64,000 nt of DNA from Desulfocucumis palustris (GTDB lineage: Bacteria; Bacillota; Desulfotomaculia; Desulfotomaculales; Desulfocucumaceae), in the NCBI RefSeq assembly GCF_002933875.1, contig NZ_BFAV01000157.1, positions 1 to 64,000 of the forward strand, written 5' to 3'. Numbering within the stretch: position 1 is the first letter of the stretch; each line of letters begins with the position of its first letter. Below are positions 16,204 through 24,443 of the stretch, piece after piece. The notes below the pieces were generated by a model. The model was not told the DNA's origin. It made no database searches and saw only the letters and a program-made list of their open reading frames with translations. A program made the position numbers and the translations under genes.

Positions 16204-17112
16204 TCAGGGCGAACATTTGGCGCAGATGGACCTGAACAAAGTGGTGCTCAGATATCTGTCGCCACGGTCCGGCAGTATGGCCACGATATTGCCGGACTCC
16301 ATGCCGCCGGCTACCCGCAGCGCCCCTGCCACCGCCGCCCCGCTGGACATGCCCACGAAAATGCCCTCCCTGGTCGCCAGCATCCTGGCCATCTCGAAGG
16401 CCTCCTCGTCTTCCACGGTAATTTTTTCGTCCAGAAGCTCCGGGCGGTATATTTGAGGAACTATTGCCTCCTCCATGTTCTTCAGCCCCTGTATGGCGTG
16501 GCCTTTTACGGGCTCCACGGCCACAACCCTGATCCCGGGCTTCTTCTCTTTAAGATATTTGCCGGTGCCCATAATGGTTCCGGTGGTTCCAAGCCCGGCC
16601 ACCAGCACATCCACCATTCCCTCTGTCTGGGCAAAAATTTCCGGCCCCGTGGTCTCGTAGTGGGACAATATATTGTTTTCGTTGCTAAACTGGTTGGGCA
16701 TGTAATATCTCCCGGGATCGCTGTTCACAATATGGTGCGCTTTCCTGATGGAGCCGTCGGTGCCCTCCTCAGCGGGGGTAATTATCACTTCCGCTCCGTA
16801 GGCCTCAAGAATGCGGCTCCTCTCCATGCTGACGCAGCCGGGCACCACCAGCATAACCCTGTATCCTCTGGCCGCCCCGATCATTGCCAGAGCAATCCCG
16901 GTGTTTCCCGAGGTCGGCTCAATGATTATCCTGTCCCTGGTAAGCTCGCCCGACTCCTCGGCCTTTTTAATCATGTAATAGGCGGGCCGGTCCTTGATGG
17001 AGCCTCCCGGGCTGCCGCCTTCCAGCTTCCCGAAAATTTTAACCCCGGGCTTGGGGCTCAGCGATTTAAGTTCCACCAGCGGTGTGTTTCCTATGGCGGA
17101 TAATACGTCCAT
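16204..17112 (-). CDS. cysK: Cysteine synthase (PLP-dependent O-acetylserine sulfhydrylase family)
   Basis: A 302-residue fold-type II PLP enzyme that makes cysteine from O-acetylserine (or a related activated serine) and sulfide. The PLP lysine is in GGSPGGSIKDRPA, the substrate loop is PTSGNTGIALA, and the phosphate-binding loop is AGLGTTGTIMGTGKYL. The late motif is ILPDRGDRYLST, common in the CysM-like branch, so CysM is an alternative name. The C-terminus ends in CAKCSP. A strong GC-rich hairpin lies 45-75 bp upstream of the start (17157-17187); I do not recognise it as a T-box or SAM riboswitch. The gene is a single transcription unit, divergent from the Rrf2 regulator. Confidence 0.92.
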   Translation of the reverse strand: MDVLSAIGNTPLVELKSLSPKPGVKIFGKLEGGSPGGSIKDRPAYYMIKKAEESGELTRDRIIIEPTSGNTGIALAMIGAARGYRVMLVVPGCVSMERSRILEAYGAEVIITPAEEGTDGSIRKAHHIVNSDPGRYYMPNQFSNENNILSHYETTGPEIFAQTEGMVDVLVAGLGTTGTIMGTGKYLKEKKPGIRVVAVEPVKGHAIQGLKNMEEAIVPQIYRPELLDEKITVEDEEAFEMARMLATREGIFVGMSSGAAVAGALRVAGGMESGNIVAILPDRGDRYLSTTLFRSICAKCSP

Positions 17113-17285
17113 TTTGTCGCCTCCACTATCACGTTTAAATCAAAACATTATTCGTTGTCCCGGCGGCTACTTCCTGCCGGCCGGGACATATACCGCCTAT
17201 TTCATATTTTTAATTGCCAAAGAAGGGGCATGGTGATAATTTAACGGCACCGATATTATTATAACGTAAAAATTTATACAGGCAC

Positions 17286-17314
17286 TTGACAGCCGGGGTG
17301 AATATAAATATTAT
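17286..17314 (+). promoter_or_regulatory. Sigma-A promoter of the rrf2 regulator
   Basis: TTGACA at 17286 and TATTAT at 17309 are 17 bp apart. Immediately downstream is ACTATACTATATTAGTA. It resembles the ATTAGGTATACATT stretch before cooS and could be an Rrf2 operator for autoregulation. Confidence 0.7.
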
Positions 17315-17370
17315 AATTACATAAACTATACTATATTAGTAAACATTAAAACAAGGCCAAAGGTACTTAT

Positions 17371-17784
17371 ATGAGACTAAACCAGGCAACGGATTACGCC
17401 ATGCGGTCGGTCCTTTACCTTTCGGGACTGCCCTACGGACAGGTGGTGGAAGCAAAGTTAATATCCGAGGAGGAGCGCGTACCCATGCGCTTCCTTTTGA
17501 AAATACTCCGGCAGCTGACCCAGGCCGGCATAGTCCAGTCCTACCGGGGGATTAACGGCGGATATTCACTGGCAAGGCCGCCGTCGGAAATAACCATGCT
17601 GGATGTGGTGGAGGCGATTGAAGGACCCATCGCCGTCAACCGCTGCCTGCACTCCCCCGATGAGTGCAACAAATTTTTCAGCGCGCACTGCCCGGTTCAC
17701 CAGGCCTTGTATGAACTCCAGCAGGGCATGAAAGAGCACTTAAGCCGCTATAATTTCCAAATGCTTAAAGAGAGGGTGAAATGA
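17371..17784 (+). CDS. Rrf2 family transcriptional regulator
   Basis: A 137-residue winged-helix DNA-binding protein. The N-terminal MRLNQATDYAMRSVLYLSGL and the wing region GINGGYSLARPPSEITMLDV are typical for the family. Three cysteines in RCLHSPDEC and CNKFFSAHCP (spacing C-x6-C-x7-C) fit the iron-sulfur-cluster site of Rrf2 proteins of the IscR/NsrR type, so it could sense redox state, NO, oxygen or cluster supply. It lies 100 bp before cooS on the same strand and probably controls that operon. Repeated GTATAC palindromes in the gap are candidate sites. Confidence 0.9.
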   Translation: MRLNQATDYAMRSVLYLSGLPYGQVVEAKLISEEERVPMRFLLKILRQLTQAGIVQSYRGINGGYSLARPPSEITMLDVVEAIEGPIAVNRCLHSPDECNKFFSAHCPVHQALYELQQGMKEHLSRYNFQMLKERVK

Positions 17785-17823
17785 ATTTCACCCTTAAACA
17801 AAGTATTATAGTGTACTAATTAG

Positions 17824-17866
17824 GTATACATTATTTTTTAACTAATTGTATACCATTTAAGTATAC
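17824..17866 (+). promoter_or_regulatory. Candidate operator/promoter of cooS with three GTATAC palindromes
   Basis: GTATAC occurs at 17824-17829, 17848-17853 and 17861-17866 in an AT-rich gap. TTAACT near 17840 and TATACA near 17864 could be -35 and -10 elements. Binding of the Rrf2 regulator here would block transcription of cooS. AAAGGAGGAG follows as the ribosome binding site. Confidence 0.55.
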
Positions 17867-17887
17867 ATTAAAAGGAGGAGTTAAATT

Positions 17888-19759
17888 ATGAGAGTATGTA
17901 TTTCCGCCGACCAGGTATTGAACGATTTCCTGGCAGCAAGAAGCGGCGTGGAAACATCCTTTAACAGGGTTCCCCCCCAGGCCGTGAAGTGCGGCTTTGG
18001 AATGCAGGGGGTGTGTTGCCGGCTCTGCTCCAACGGCCCCTGCCGGATAACCCCCAAATCTCCCCGGGGCGTTTGCGGCGCCTCCCCGGACACCATGGTG
18101 GCCAGGAATTTCCTGCGGGCGGTGGCGGCGGGGGCGGCCTGCTACCTTCATATAGTGGAAAACGCCGCCGTTAATTTGAGGGAAATCGGCCGGGGCAACT
18201 CCCAGCTGCCCCTGAAGGGAACCGGCCTGCTGAATGAACTGGCGGATAGTCTGGAAACAGGCGGCAGGGACCGCAATGAAAAGGCTGTAAACCTGGCTGA
18301 AAGGGTGCTGGCGGACCTGTACCTCCCCAGAAATGACAAGATGCGGCTGGTGCAAAAACTGGCCTACGGCCCGCGCTTTGAATTGTGGAGGCAGGGGGGG
18401 CTGCTTCCCGGGGGAGCTAAATCCGAGGTCTTTGACGCCCTGGTCAAAACCAGCACCAACCTGTCCAGCGACCCCGTGGATATGCTGCTCCACTCACTGC
18501 GTCTGGGAATCGCCACCGGTCTGTACGGTCTGGCCATGACCAACAAGATTAACGACATCATCTGGGGGGAGCCCCAAATAAGGACGGCCAGGGCCGGCTT
18601 CGGCGTGGTGGATCCGGATTATGTAAACATTATGATAACAGGTCACCAGCAGTCCCTGGCAGGCATTTTACAGGACGCCCTGCTGTCCCCGGAAGCGGCG
18701 GATATGGCCAGGGCGGCCGGAGCCGCCGGCTTCAGGATTATCGGCTCCACCTGCGTGGGCCAGGATATGCAGCTTAGAGCGGCGCACTGCCCGGAGGTGT
18801 TCGCAGGCCAAACCGGAAACAACTTCACCACCGAGGCCTTGGTGGCCACCGGGGCCATCGACCTGGTGGTATCCGAGTTCAACTGCACTTTACCGGGTAT
18901 GGAAACTGTCTGCCGGCAAATGCTGGTGCCGCAGATTTGCCTGGATGACGTGGCCAAAAAGCAAAACGCCGAGCTGCTGCCCTTTGATATTAGGGAAACC
19001 CGGGCTATAGCCGGGAAAATAATGCGCGGGGCGGCGGACAGTTTTGCTGCCCGGAGGAAAAACGTAACGGTCAATGTCCCCTCCCACGGTTACGACGACG
19101 TGCTCACCGGCCTGAGCGAAAAAACACTGAAAAACTTCCTGGGCGGCAGTTACAAGCCCCTCATCGACCTCATCGCCGCCGGCAGCATCAAGGGAATAGC
19201 CGCGGTGGTGGGCTGCTCCAACCTTACCGCCGGAGGACACGACATATTTACCGTAGGCATGACCAGGGAGCTTATTAAACGCGACATCATCGTGCTTTCG
19301 GCGGGCTGCACCAGCGGGGCGCTGGAAAATGTGGGGCTCATGTCCCCGGCGGCGGCGGAATTGGCCGGAGAAAGCCTGAAAAAGGTCTGCCTGAGCCTGG
19401 GCATCCCGCCGGTTTTAAATTTCGGCCCCTGTCTGGCCATTGGCCGCCTGGAGGAAACGGCTGCGGATATAGCCGCGGAACTGGGCGTGGACCTGCCGAA
19501 ACTGCCCTTGATAATATCCGCCCCCCAGTGGCTGGAGGAGCAGGCGCTGGCCGACGGCGCCTTCGGCCTGGCCCTGGGTCTCACCCTGCACCTGGCCATT
19601 CCTCCATTCATTACCGGCAGCGAGCTGGTAACCGGAATCCTGACCAAAGGGCTGGAGAATATCACCGGCGGGCGGGTTATTGTGGATGGCGACATAAACT
19701 CCACGGTTGACCGGCTGGAAGCGGTGATCCTGGACAAGAGAGCGGGCCTCGGCCTGTAA
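17888..19759 (+). CDS. cooS: Anaerobic carbon-monoxide-dehydrogenase-like protein (CooS family), divergent
   Basis: A 623-residue Ni-Fe-S protein of the monofunctional CooS family, which oxidises CO to CO2. The D- and B-cluster cysteines are at 35, 43, 44, 47, 52 and 63, with canonical spacing. The six C-cluster ligands are recognisable: His in MITGHQQS, and Cys in STCVGQD, EFNCTLPG, VVGCSNL, SAGCTSG and NFGPCLA. The usual AHSDHGRH histidine segment after AAGAA is replaced by CYLHIVEN, and the usual EKAVAI Lys/Ile segment by EQALAD. The second-sphere acid/base residues of characterised enzymes therefore appear missing. The protein is cytoplasmic. It is followed by a CooF-like ferredoxin and an FAD oxidoreductase, which would pass electrons to or from NAD(P). 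Start ATG follows AAAGGAGG. CO oxidation is the family function; another substrate is possible here. Confidence 0.88.
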   Translation: MRVCISADQVLNDFLAARSGVETSFNRVPPQAVKCGFGMQGVCCRLCSNGPCRITPKSPRGVCGASPDTMVARNFLRAVAAGAACYLHIVENAAVNLREIGRGNSQLPLKGTGLLNELADSLETGGRDRNEKAVNLAERVLADLYLPRNDKMRLVQKLAYGPRFELWRQGGLLPGGAKSEVFDALVKTSTNLSSDPVDMLLHSLRLGIATGLYGLAMTNKINDIIWGEPQIRTARAGFGVVDPDYVNIMITGHQQSLAGILQDALLSPEAADMARAAGAAGFRIIGSTCVGQDMQLRAAHCPEVFAGQTGNNFTTEALVATGAIDLVVSEFNCTLPGMETVCRQMLVPQICLDDVAKKQNAELLPFDIRETRAIAGKIMRGAADSFAARRKNVTVNVPSHGYDDVLTGLSEKTLKNFLGGSYKPLIDLIAAGSIKGIAAVVGCSNLTAGGHDIFTVGMTRELIKRDIIVLSAGCTSGALENVGLMSPAAAELAGESLKKVCLSLGIPPVLNFGPCLAIGRLEETAADIAAELGVDLPKLPLIISAPQWLEEQALADGAFGLALGLTLHLAIPPFITGSELVTGILTKGLENITGGRVIVDGDINSTVDRLEAVILDKRAGLGL

Positions 19760-19776
19760 AACAAGGGGTGATGAAT

Positions 19777-20277
19777 ATGCTGAGGATATTGATAAAACCC
19801 GAATTGTGCGCGGGCTGCAAAAACTGCCAGGTAGCCTGCCTGGCGGAGCACAGCCCCTCCGGCTCGGTATGGCTGGCTGATCTCTCCGGAGGCCACGGCC
19901 GGCCCCGGAACTCCGTTGAGTTGAACTCCCGGGATCTGCCCGTGCCCCTTACCTGCCGGCACTGCCAGGAACCGGAATGCGTCACGGCCTGCATTACCGG
20001 GGCGCTGTCCAAGAACCCCGCCACCGGACTGGTGGAGCACGACCAGGGGCGCTGCGCGGGCTGCTGGATGTGTGTAATGTCCTGCCCCTTCGGCATGATA
20101 TCCCCGGAAGCCCTGGAGAAAAAAACCGCCGTTAAATGCGATTTCTGCCAAGGGCGGGAAACCCCCCGCTGCGTGGAGGCCTGCCCCACCGGAGCCATCT
20201 GCCTGGCCGAGGTTTCACCGGAGACCGGAAATAACACAACTCCAGGCGAAGCACCGAAGGAGGAGGGATTGCATTGA
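19777..20277 (+). CDS. cooF: CooF-like four-cluster ferredoxin
   Basis: A small iron-sulfur electron carrier (about 166 residues). Cysteine groups CAGCKNCQVAC, CRHCQEPEC...CITGA, CAGCWMCVMSCPFG and CDFCQGRETPRC...CPTGA fit four [4Fe-4S] clusters of the CooF/HycB/DmsB type. The frame opens at GTG 19768, with ATG at 19771. ATG 19777 has the best distance from AAGGGG and gives MLRILIKPELCAGC, so I chose it. The gene follows cooS by 17 bp and overlaps the next start (stop TGA within TTGA). Its role would be to link CooS and the flavoprotein. Confidence 0.88.
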   Translation: MLRILIKPELCAGCKNCQVACLAEHSPSGSVWLADLSGGHGRPRNSVELNSRDLPVPLTCRHCQEPECVTACITGALSKNPATGLVEHDQGRCAGCWMCVMSCPFGMISPEALEKKTAVKCDFCQGRETPRCVEACPTGAICLAEVSPETGNNTTPGEAPKEEGLH

Positions 20278-21524
20278 AATACTTAATTCTTGGGGCCAGC
20301 GCGGCAGGCTTGAGCGCCGTCAGGGCCATAAGGCAGCTCGACGCCGGTGGTGAGATCACGGTTCTTTCCCGGGACAGGCAAATATATTCCCGCTGCCTCC
20401 TGCCGGAAGTATTGGCCGGCAGGAAAGACCCCGGGGCAACCCGCTTCGTCCCGGAGGATTTCCTGGAAAGGCACGGTGCGCGCTGGTTCGGCGGGGTTGA
20501 GGCCACCCGCCTGCTAACAGGGGAAAAGGCCGTGCTGGCGGACACCGGCGACAAATTCACCTACCACAGGCTGCTTATCGCCACCGGGGCATCGTCGTTC
20601 CTGCCTCCGGTGGAAAATATCCGCAAGGGCCGGCAGGTATACGGACTGCGCAACCTGGAGGATGTGGAAGCCATTTCGGCAGCCGCGGGGAAAGGCCGCG
20701 GCGCCGTGATAATGGGCGGCGGCCTGGTGGGGGTGGACGCCGCCGCGGCTTTAAATGAAAGGGGCGTTTCCGTAACCATAATAGAGGCGGCGGGCCACAT
20801 ACTGCCCCTGCAGTTGGACCGGCGGGCCGCGGAGCGCTATCAGCATATTTTCCGGAAGCGGGGTATGGAAATAATAACAGGTGAAATGGTAACACGTATA
20901 TTGCTGGACGGGGACGATAACGTCACCGGGGTGGAGCTCAAGGGCGGCCGGACAATTCCCTGCGCCCTGGTGGTGGCGGCCGCCGGGGTCACTCCCAACA
21001 TCTCCCTATTGAAAGACACCGCGGTTGAAACGGGCAGGGGCATACGGGTTGACGAATACCAGGAAACCTCAGTGGCGGATATATTTGCCGCCGGTGACGT
21101 TTGTGAGTCCCTGGAGGCTTTCACCAAGAAAATTACCACAACTCCCATCTGGCCGCTGGCGGTGCAGCAGGGCCGGGTGGCGGGCTGGAATATGGCCGGG
21201 GCGCGCCGCAAACCGTTAAACAATTTTGCCTTCAGGAACTCCATGGAATTTTACGGGCTGCCCGCCGTTTCCTACGGCCTCACCGAGGCCCCGGGGCCCG
21301 GCTACGAAACCTTTACCAGGGAGAGCGGGGAGAGCTATAAAAAGTTTATTTTGAAAAACGGCCGGCTCCGGGGGGCGATTTTGCAGGGCGATATAACCGG
21401 AGCGGGGGTTTACGGCGCTTTGATAAGGGAAAACATCCCCGCCGGCGCCACCGGAGAGAAGCTGTTCGGATTAACCTACGCGGATTTTTTCAACCAGCTT
21501 GAAGACGGCAGTTTTATATTCTGA
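20274..21524 (+). CDS. FAD/NAD(P)-dependent oxidoreductase (FNOR of the cooS-cooF operon)
   Basis: A 416-residue pyridine-nucleotide-disulfide-oxidoreductase-fold protein. The FAD motif is ILGASAAGLSAVRAI at the N-terminus, the NAD(P) motif is VIMGGGLVGVDAAAAL near residue 145, and the second FAD motif is IFAAGDVCE near 268. No redox-active CxxxxC pair is visible, so it belongs to the nitrite-/rubredoxin-reductase-like group. cooS-cooF-FNOR clusters are known in several anaerobes, where the flavoprotein is proposed to reduce NAD(P) with electrons from CO. The start is TTG, overlapping the cooF stop codon; AGGAGG lies just upstream. A second electron acceptor, such as rubredoxin, cannot be excluded. 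Confidence 0.88.
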   Translation: MKYLILGASAAGLSAVRAIRQLDAGGEITVLSRDRQIYSRCLLPEVLAGRKDPGATRFVPEDFLERHGARWFGGVEATRLLTGEKAVLADTGDKFTYHRLLIATGASSFLPPVENIRKGRQVYGLRNLEDVEAISAAAGKGRGAVIMGGGLVGVDAAAALNERGVSVTIIEAAGHILPLQLDRRAAERYQHIFRKRGMEIITGEMVTRILLDGDDNVTGVELKGGRTIPCALVVAAAGVTPNISLLKDTAVETGRGIRVDEYQETSVADIFAAGDVCESLEAFTKKITTTPIWPLAVQQGRVAGWNMAGARRKPLNNFAFRNSMEFYGLPAVSYGLTEAPGPGYETFTRESGESYKKFILKNGRLRGAILQGDITGAGVYGALIRENIPAGATGEKLFGLTYADFFNQLEDGSFIF

Positions 21525-21612
21525 AAATAAACATAAGGGTTAAAAAAACCTTCAACGGTGATAATAATAATGCTTCTACCGGAATATCCCCTAATTTACG
21601 GAGGTGTTGTTA

Positions 21613-21846
21613 TTGGCGAAAAAAGTTGCCGTTGAAGAAAGCCTGTCCGATTTAAAGGAAGCTTTAACCAGGAAGGGTTATGAAGTGGTTGCCCCGGGCA
21701 GAACTGATAATGTAATGGCCATGGTGGTTACAGGAATGGACAACAATCTCATGAACATGGAAAGCATTGCCATCAATGCCCCGGTTATTGACGCGTCGGG
21801 ATTTACCACGGAACAAATTTTATCCAGGCTCAGCGAGCTTTCCTGA
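21613..21846 (+). CDS. UPF0180 (YkuS) family protein
   Basis: A 77-residue protein of the small family found in spore-forming Firmicutes, with unknown function. The typical opening KVAVEESLSDLKEALTRKGYEVV and the VVTGMDNNLMNME segment are present. The open frame begins at GTG 21604, but GGAGG lies across that codon and is well placed for TTG at 21613. It lies about 90 bp after the FAD oxidoreductase gene and may or may not belong to the same transcript. Confidence 0.8.
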   Translation: MAKKVAVEESLSDLKEALTRKGYEVVAPGRTDNVMAMVVTGMDNNLMNMESIAINAPVIDASGFTTEQILSRLSELS

Positions 21847-21858
21847 CAACCCCGGAAA

Positions 21859-21884
21859 CCCGGGAATAATCCCGGGCTTCTCTT
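21859..21884 (+). terminator. Probable terminator after ykuS
   Basis: CCCGGG-AATAAT-CCCGGG forms a short GC stem, followed by CTTCTCTT. It is moderately convincing because the tail is only partly T-rich. Confidence 0.5.
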
Positions 21885-21903
21885 AATTCGCATTATTTAA
21901 AAA

Positions 21904-21952
21904 ACACCGGGTGGGAACCAAAAGCAGCGGGGAATACGCTACTTTTGGTTCC
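21904..21952 (-). terminator. Terminator overlapping the 3' end of the histidine kinase gene
   Basis: GGAACCAAAAG (21914-21924) pairs perfectly with CTTTTGGTTCC (21942-21952). The minus-strand transcript then runs into TTTTTT after about 10 bases. The stop codon of the kinase lies inside the hairpin. Confidence 0.6.
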
Positions 21953-24131
21953 TTTCCAAATGGGCCGGGGCGATTTTGAATATGATAAAAAAAGTGGTGC
22001 CCTGGGACCCTGTTTCAATTTCTATGGTTGCGTTGTGCCTGGCGGCAATACTGTAACAGGTGGCCAGCCCCAAGCCGGTGCCTTTCTCCTTGGTGGTAAA
22101 AAAAGGGGTGCCTAATCTTTCCAATACCTCCGGATCAATTCCCACCCCCTGGTCCTGTACCGACAGAACCACATTTTCACCCTCCCTGGAGGTCCGGATA
22201 GCCATGCAGCCCCCGGTGGACATGGCCTCAAGCCCGTTACGGGCGAGGTTTAGTATCAGTTGCCGTATCTCCTTCTCGTCCAGCAGCAATTCAGGAACTT
22301 CCCCCAGATCAAGCCTGACATTTTTGTTTTCATTGATGGCATCAGCGTTAATCAGGGGGAACATGGCCTCCACAATGGAATTGATATCACGCATTTTCTG
22401 TTCCACCGGTCTGTCCCTGGCCACCGCCAGGTATTCCGTGATTATGGCGTTGGCCCTGTCAAGCTCGCCAATCATCAGTTTAAAATACTCTGAAAAGCTC
22501 GTGCATTCTTTCCTGCCCTGCAGCAATTGCAAAAAACCCCGAACAGAAGTCATGGGGTTTCTTATTTCATGACCGATTCCGGCGGCCATCTGGCCGACCA
22601 AGTTTAAACGGTCCAATCTTGCCATCTCCATTTCTATTTTTATCTGCTCCGATATATCCCTGACGATGGAGGAAAAGCCGGTTATTTTTCCATCCGCCCC
22701 TTTAAGTGGAGATATTGATATGGAAACATTAATGGGACTGTCTCCTTTTTTAAGGCAAATGGTCTTATAGTTTTTAAGGCCAAAGCCCATTGCAACCCTC
22801 TCCAGGTCATTGCCAAACTCCTCGCGGCTTTCGGCCGGCATCAGAATCGAAAAATTCTCTCCGATTATTTCCTCCGCTGAATAGTTAAAAATATTTTCCG
22901 CTCCGGGGTTCCAGCTTATTATGGTGCCGTCCGGAGACCCGCTGATTACGGCGTCGTTTGAGGACTCCACAATGTTTGCCAGGAGCAGAAGCATTTCTTC
23001 CGTCCGCTTGCGCTGGCTGATGTCGTTTATTATCAGGCTTGTCAGGTAGCGATCGTCCCTCCCCCTGAAAAGACTGGCGGAAAGCTCCCCGGGAAATTTC
23101 GCTCCATCTTTACGTTTTAGCACGGTTTCACATTTAAATTTGCCGGTGCAGGCCATCTCCTTCACGGCTTTTTTGTAGCCGGGATCATCCATGTCAATAA
23201 TGCTTGCAATTCCCGCCCGGCGCAGTTCCTCCTCACTCAATCCAAACATGCGGCAGGCCGCCGGGTTTGCCGCCACGATGGCACCATCAGGACGGTTTAA
23301 TATTATTCCGTCCGCGCTGTTCTCAAACAGGGAGCGGTAACGCTCCTGGCTCTCCCTAAGCTTCAATTCCGATTGCTTCCTGGCGGATATGTCCCTCAAG
23401 TAAACTGAGATTCCTTCGGCGGACGGGTAAGCGCTAACCTCCACCCATCTCAGCAGGGAAGGTATAAATTCCTCAAAATGAACGGCTTTCTGTTCCGACA
23501 TCGCCCTGTGGTATTCCCTGTAAAACCTGGAGCCCAGGTAACTTGAAAATTCAGTCCATATATTCCTGCCCACAAGTTGATCTTTTTTTCTTCCAAAATG
23601 CTTTTCCGCCATGAAATTCACGTAGGTAAACCGCCACTGGTTGTCCAGTACGAAAAAAACATCCTTTATGCTTTCAATGATGCTCATTATTTGCCTGTTT
23701 GCCCTGTCAAACTGATGCTCAAGGAACTTTATTCCCGTGACATCCCGGCCCGCGGAGTAAAAAAGCTGAAACTCCGGCACCGGTAAAGTGGTCCACTCCA
23801 CCCATTTATAAGAGCCGTCCTTGCAACGGATGCGATTTTGATAACGGCACACCGCGGTGCTTTCTTTTTTAGCCTTTTTACAGGTATCCTTGCTGGAATC
23901 CAAATCATCCGGGTGAATGAAACACAGGCAAGACTTTTCTATTATTTCCTCCGCCGTGTATCCAATTAATATTTCCCCCGCTCTGTTCAGTCGTTTAATG
24001 CAGCCTTTGAAATCAACAACACACAATAAGTCCTGGGATAAATTAAAGAATATACCAAGTTCAGCGTTTCTCCCGGGCATTTCAAGTAATTCGCCAATTA
24101 TCAGGTCTTTTGGTTTGTCATTATCCTTCAT
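21939..24131 (-). CDS. Soluble PAS-domain sensor histidine kinase
   Basis: A 730-residue kinase without membrane segments. Four PAS domains follow one another (about 25-135, 140-250, 260-370 and 380-495). The HisKA domain has the phosphorylated His in GIGHEIRNPMTSVRGFLQLL. The ATPase domain has N-box LILNLARNGLEAM and G-boxes DQGVGIDPEVLERLG and FTTKEKGTGLGLATC. The domain layout matches the soluble PAS kinases that feed the sporulation phosphorelay in Firmicutes. No response regulator is encoded nearby, so an orphan kinase acting on Spo0F/Spo0A-like partners is plausible but unproven. The signal is unknown. Confidence 0.9.
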   Translation of the reverse strand: MKDNDKPKDLIIGELLEMPGRNAELGIFFNLSQDLLCVVDFKGCIKRLNRAGEILIGYTAEEIIEKSCLCFIHPDDLDSSKDTCKKAKKESTAVCRYQNRIRCKDGSYKWVEWTTLPVPEFQLFYSAGRDVTGIKFLEHQFDRANRQIMSIIESIKDVFFVLDNQWRFTYVNFMAEKHFGRKKDQLVGRNIWTEFSSYLGSRFYREYHRAMSEQKAVHFEEFIPSLLRWVEVSAYPSAEGISVYLRDISARKQSELKLRESQERYRSLFENSADGIILNRPDGAIVAANPAACRMFGLSEEELRRAGIASIIDMDDPGYKKAVKEMACTGKFKCETVLKRKDGAKFPGELSASLFRGRDDRYLTSLIINDISQRKRTEEMLLLLANIVESSNDAVISGSPDGTIISWNPGAENIFNYSAEEIIGENFSILMPAESREEFGNDLERVAMGFGLKNYKTICLKKGDSPINVSISISPLKGADGKITGFSSIVRDISEQIKIEMEMARLDRLNLVGQMAAGIGHEIRNPMTSVRGFLQLLQGRKECTSFSEYFKLMIGELDRANAIITEYLAVARDRPVEQKMRDINSIVEAMFPLINADAINENKNVRLDLGEVPELLLDEKEIRQLILNLARNGLEAMSTGGCMAIRTSREGENVVLSVQDQGVGIDPEVLERLGTPFFTTKEKGTGLGLATCYSIAARHNATIEIETGSQGTTFFIIFKIAPAHLERNQK

Positions 24132-24443
24132 CGCAAGCCGCCTCCGAGACTCAGTACCTTTGTAAAACAGATGGATACTTTAGTACTTTCAACATCTTCC
24201 CTGACAATACCTTCGGAGATTATGGCATAAATTGTCATATTATATTAAAAATAGTAGCAGTTTCTCAATATTTCATTTTCACAATTGTAAAACCCCCGGG
24301 TGCAACCCGGAGGCTCCTCCGTTTCATAGCACCCGGCGGTTTTTGAAAAATCCGTCAGGTTATTTTTTCCCTTTGTAACCCTATTGGCAAATTCTTAATA
24401 GTATGTAACATAACTGGAAATCCGTAGAAAGGGAGTGCAAATA
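24132..24443. other. Divergent intergenic region with GC-rich inverted repeats
   Basis: No gene is seen between the kinase and the Gly/Pro-rich protein. CCGGGT-GCA-ACCCGG lies at about 24297-24311. A third ACCCGG follows at about 24331, and GGAGGCTCCTCC lies between them. The cluster is more structured than its AT-rich surroundings and could be an RNA element or operator. I do not recognise a known riboswitch class. Confidence 0.35.

Noticed and set aside
17157-17187. GC-rich hairpin upstream of cysteine synthase as a T-box or SAM riboswitch
   Set aside because: It is a single stem without the conserved T-box or S-box sequences; it may be an attenuator, but nothing supports a named class.
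17831-18493. Minus-strand open frame of 220 codons over the cooS start
   Set aside because: Antisense to conserved CooS cysteine motifs and composed of low-specificity sequence; no start signals.
19150-20151. Minus-strand open frame of 333 codons over cooS and cooF
   Set aside because: Antisense to two well-conserved proteins and without family resemblance.
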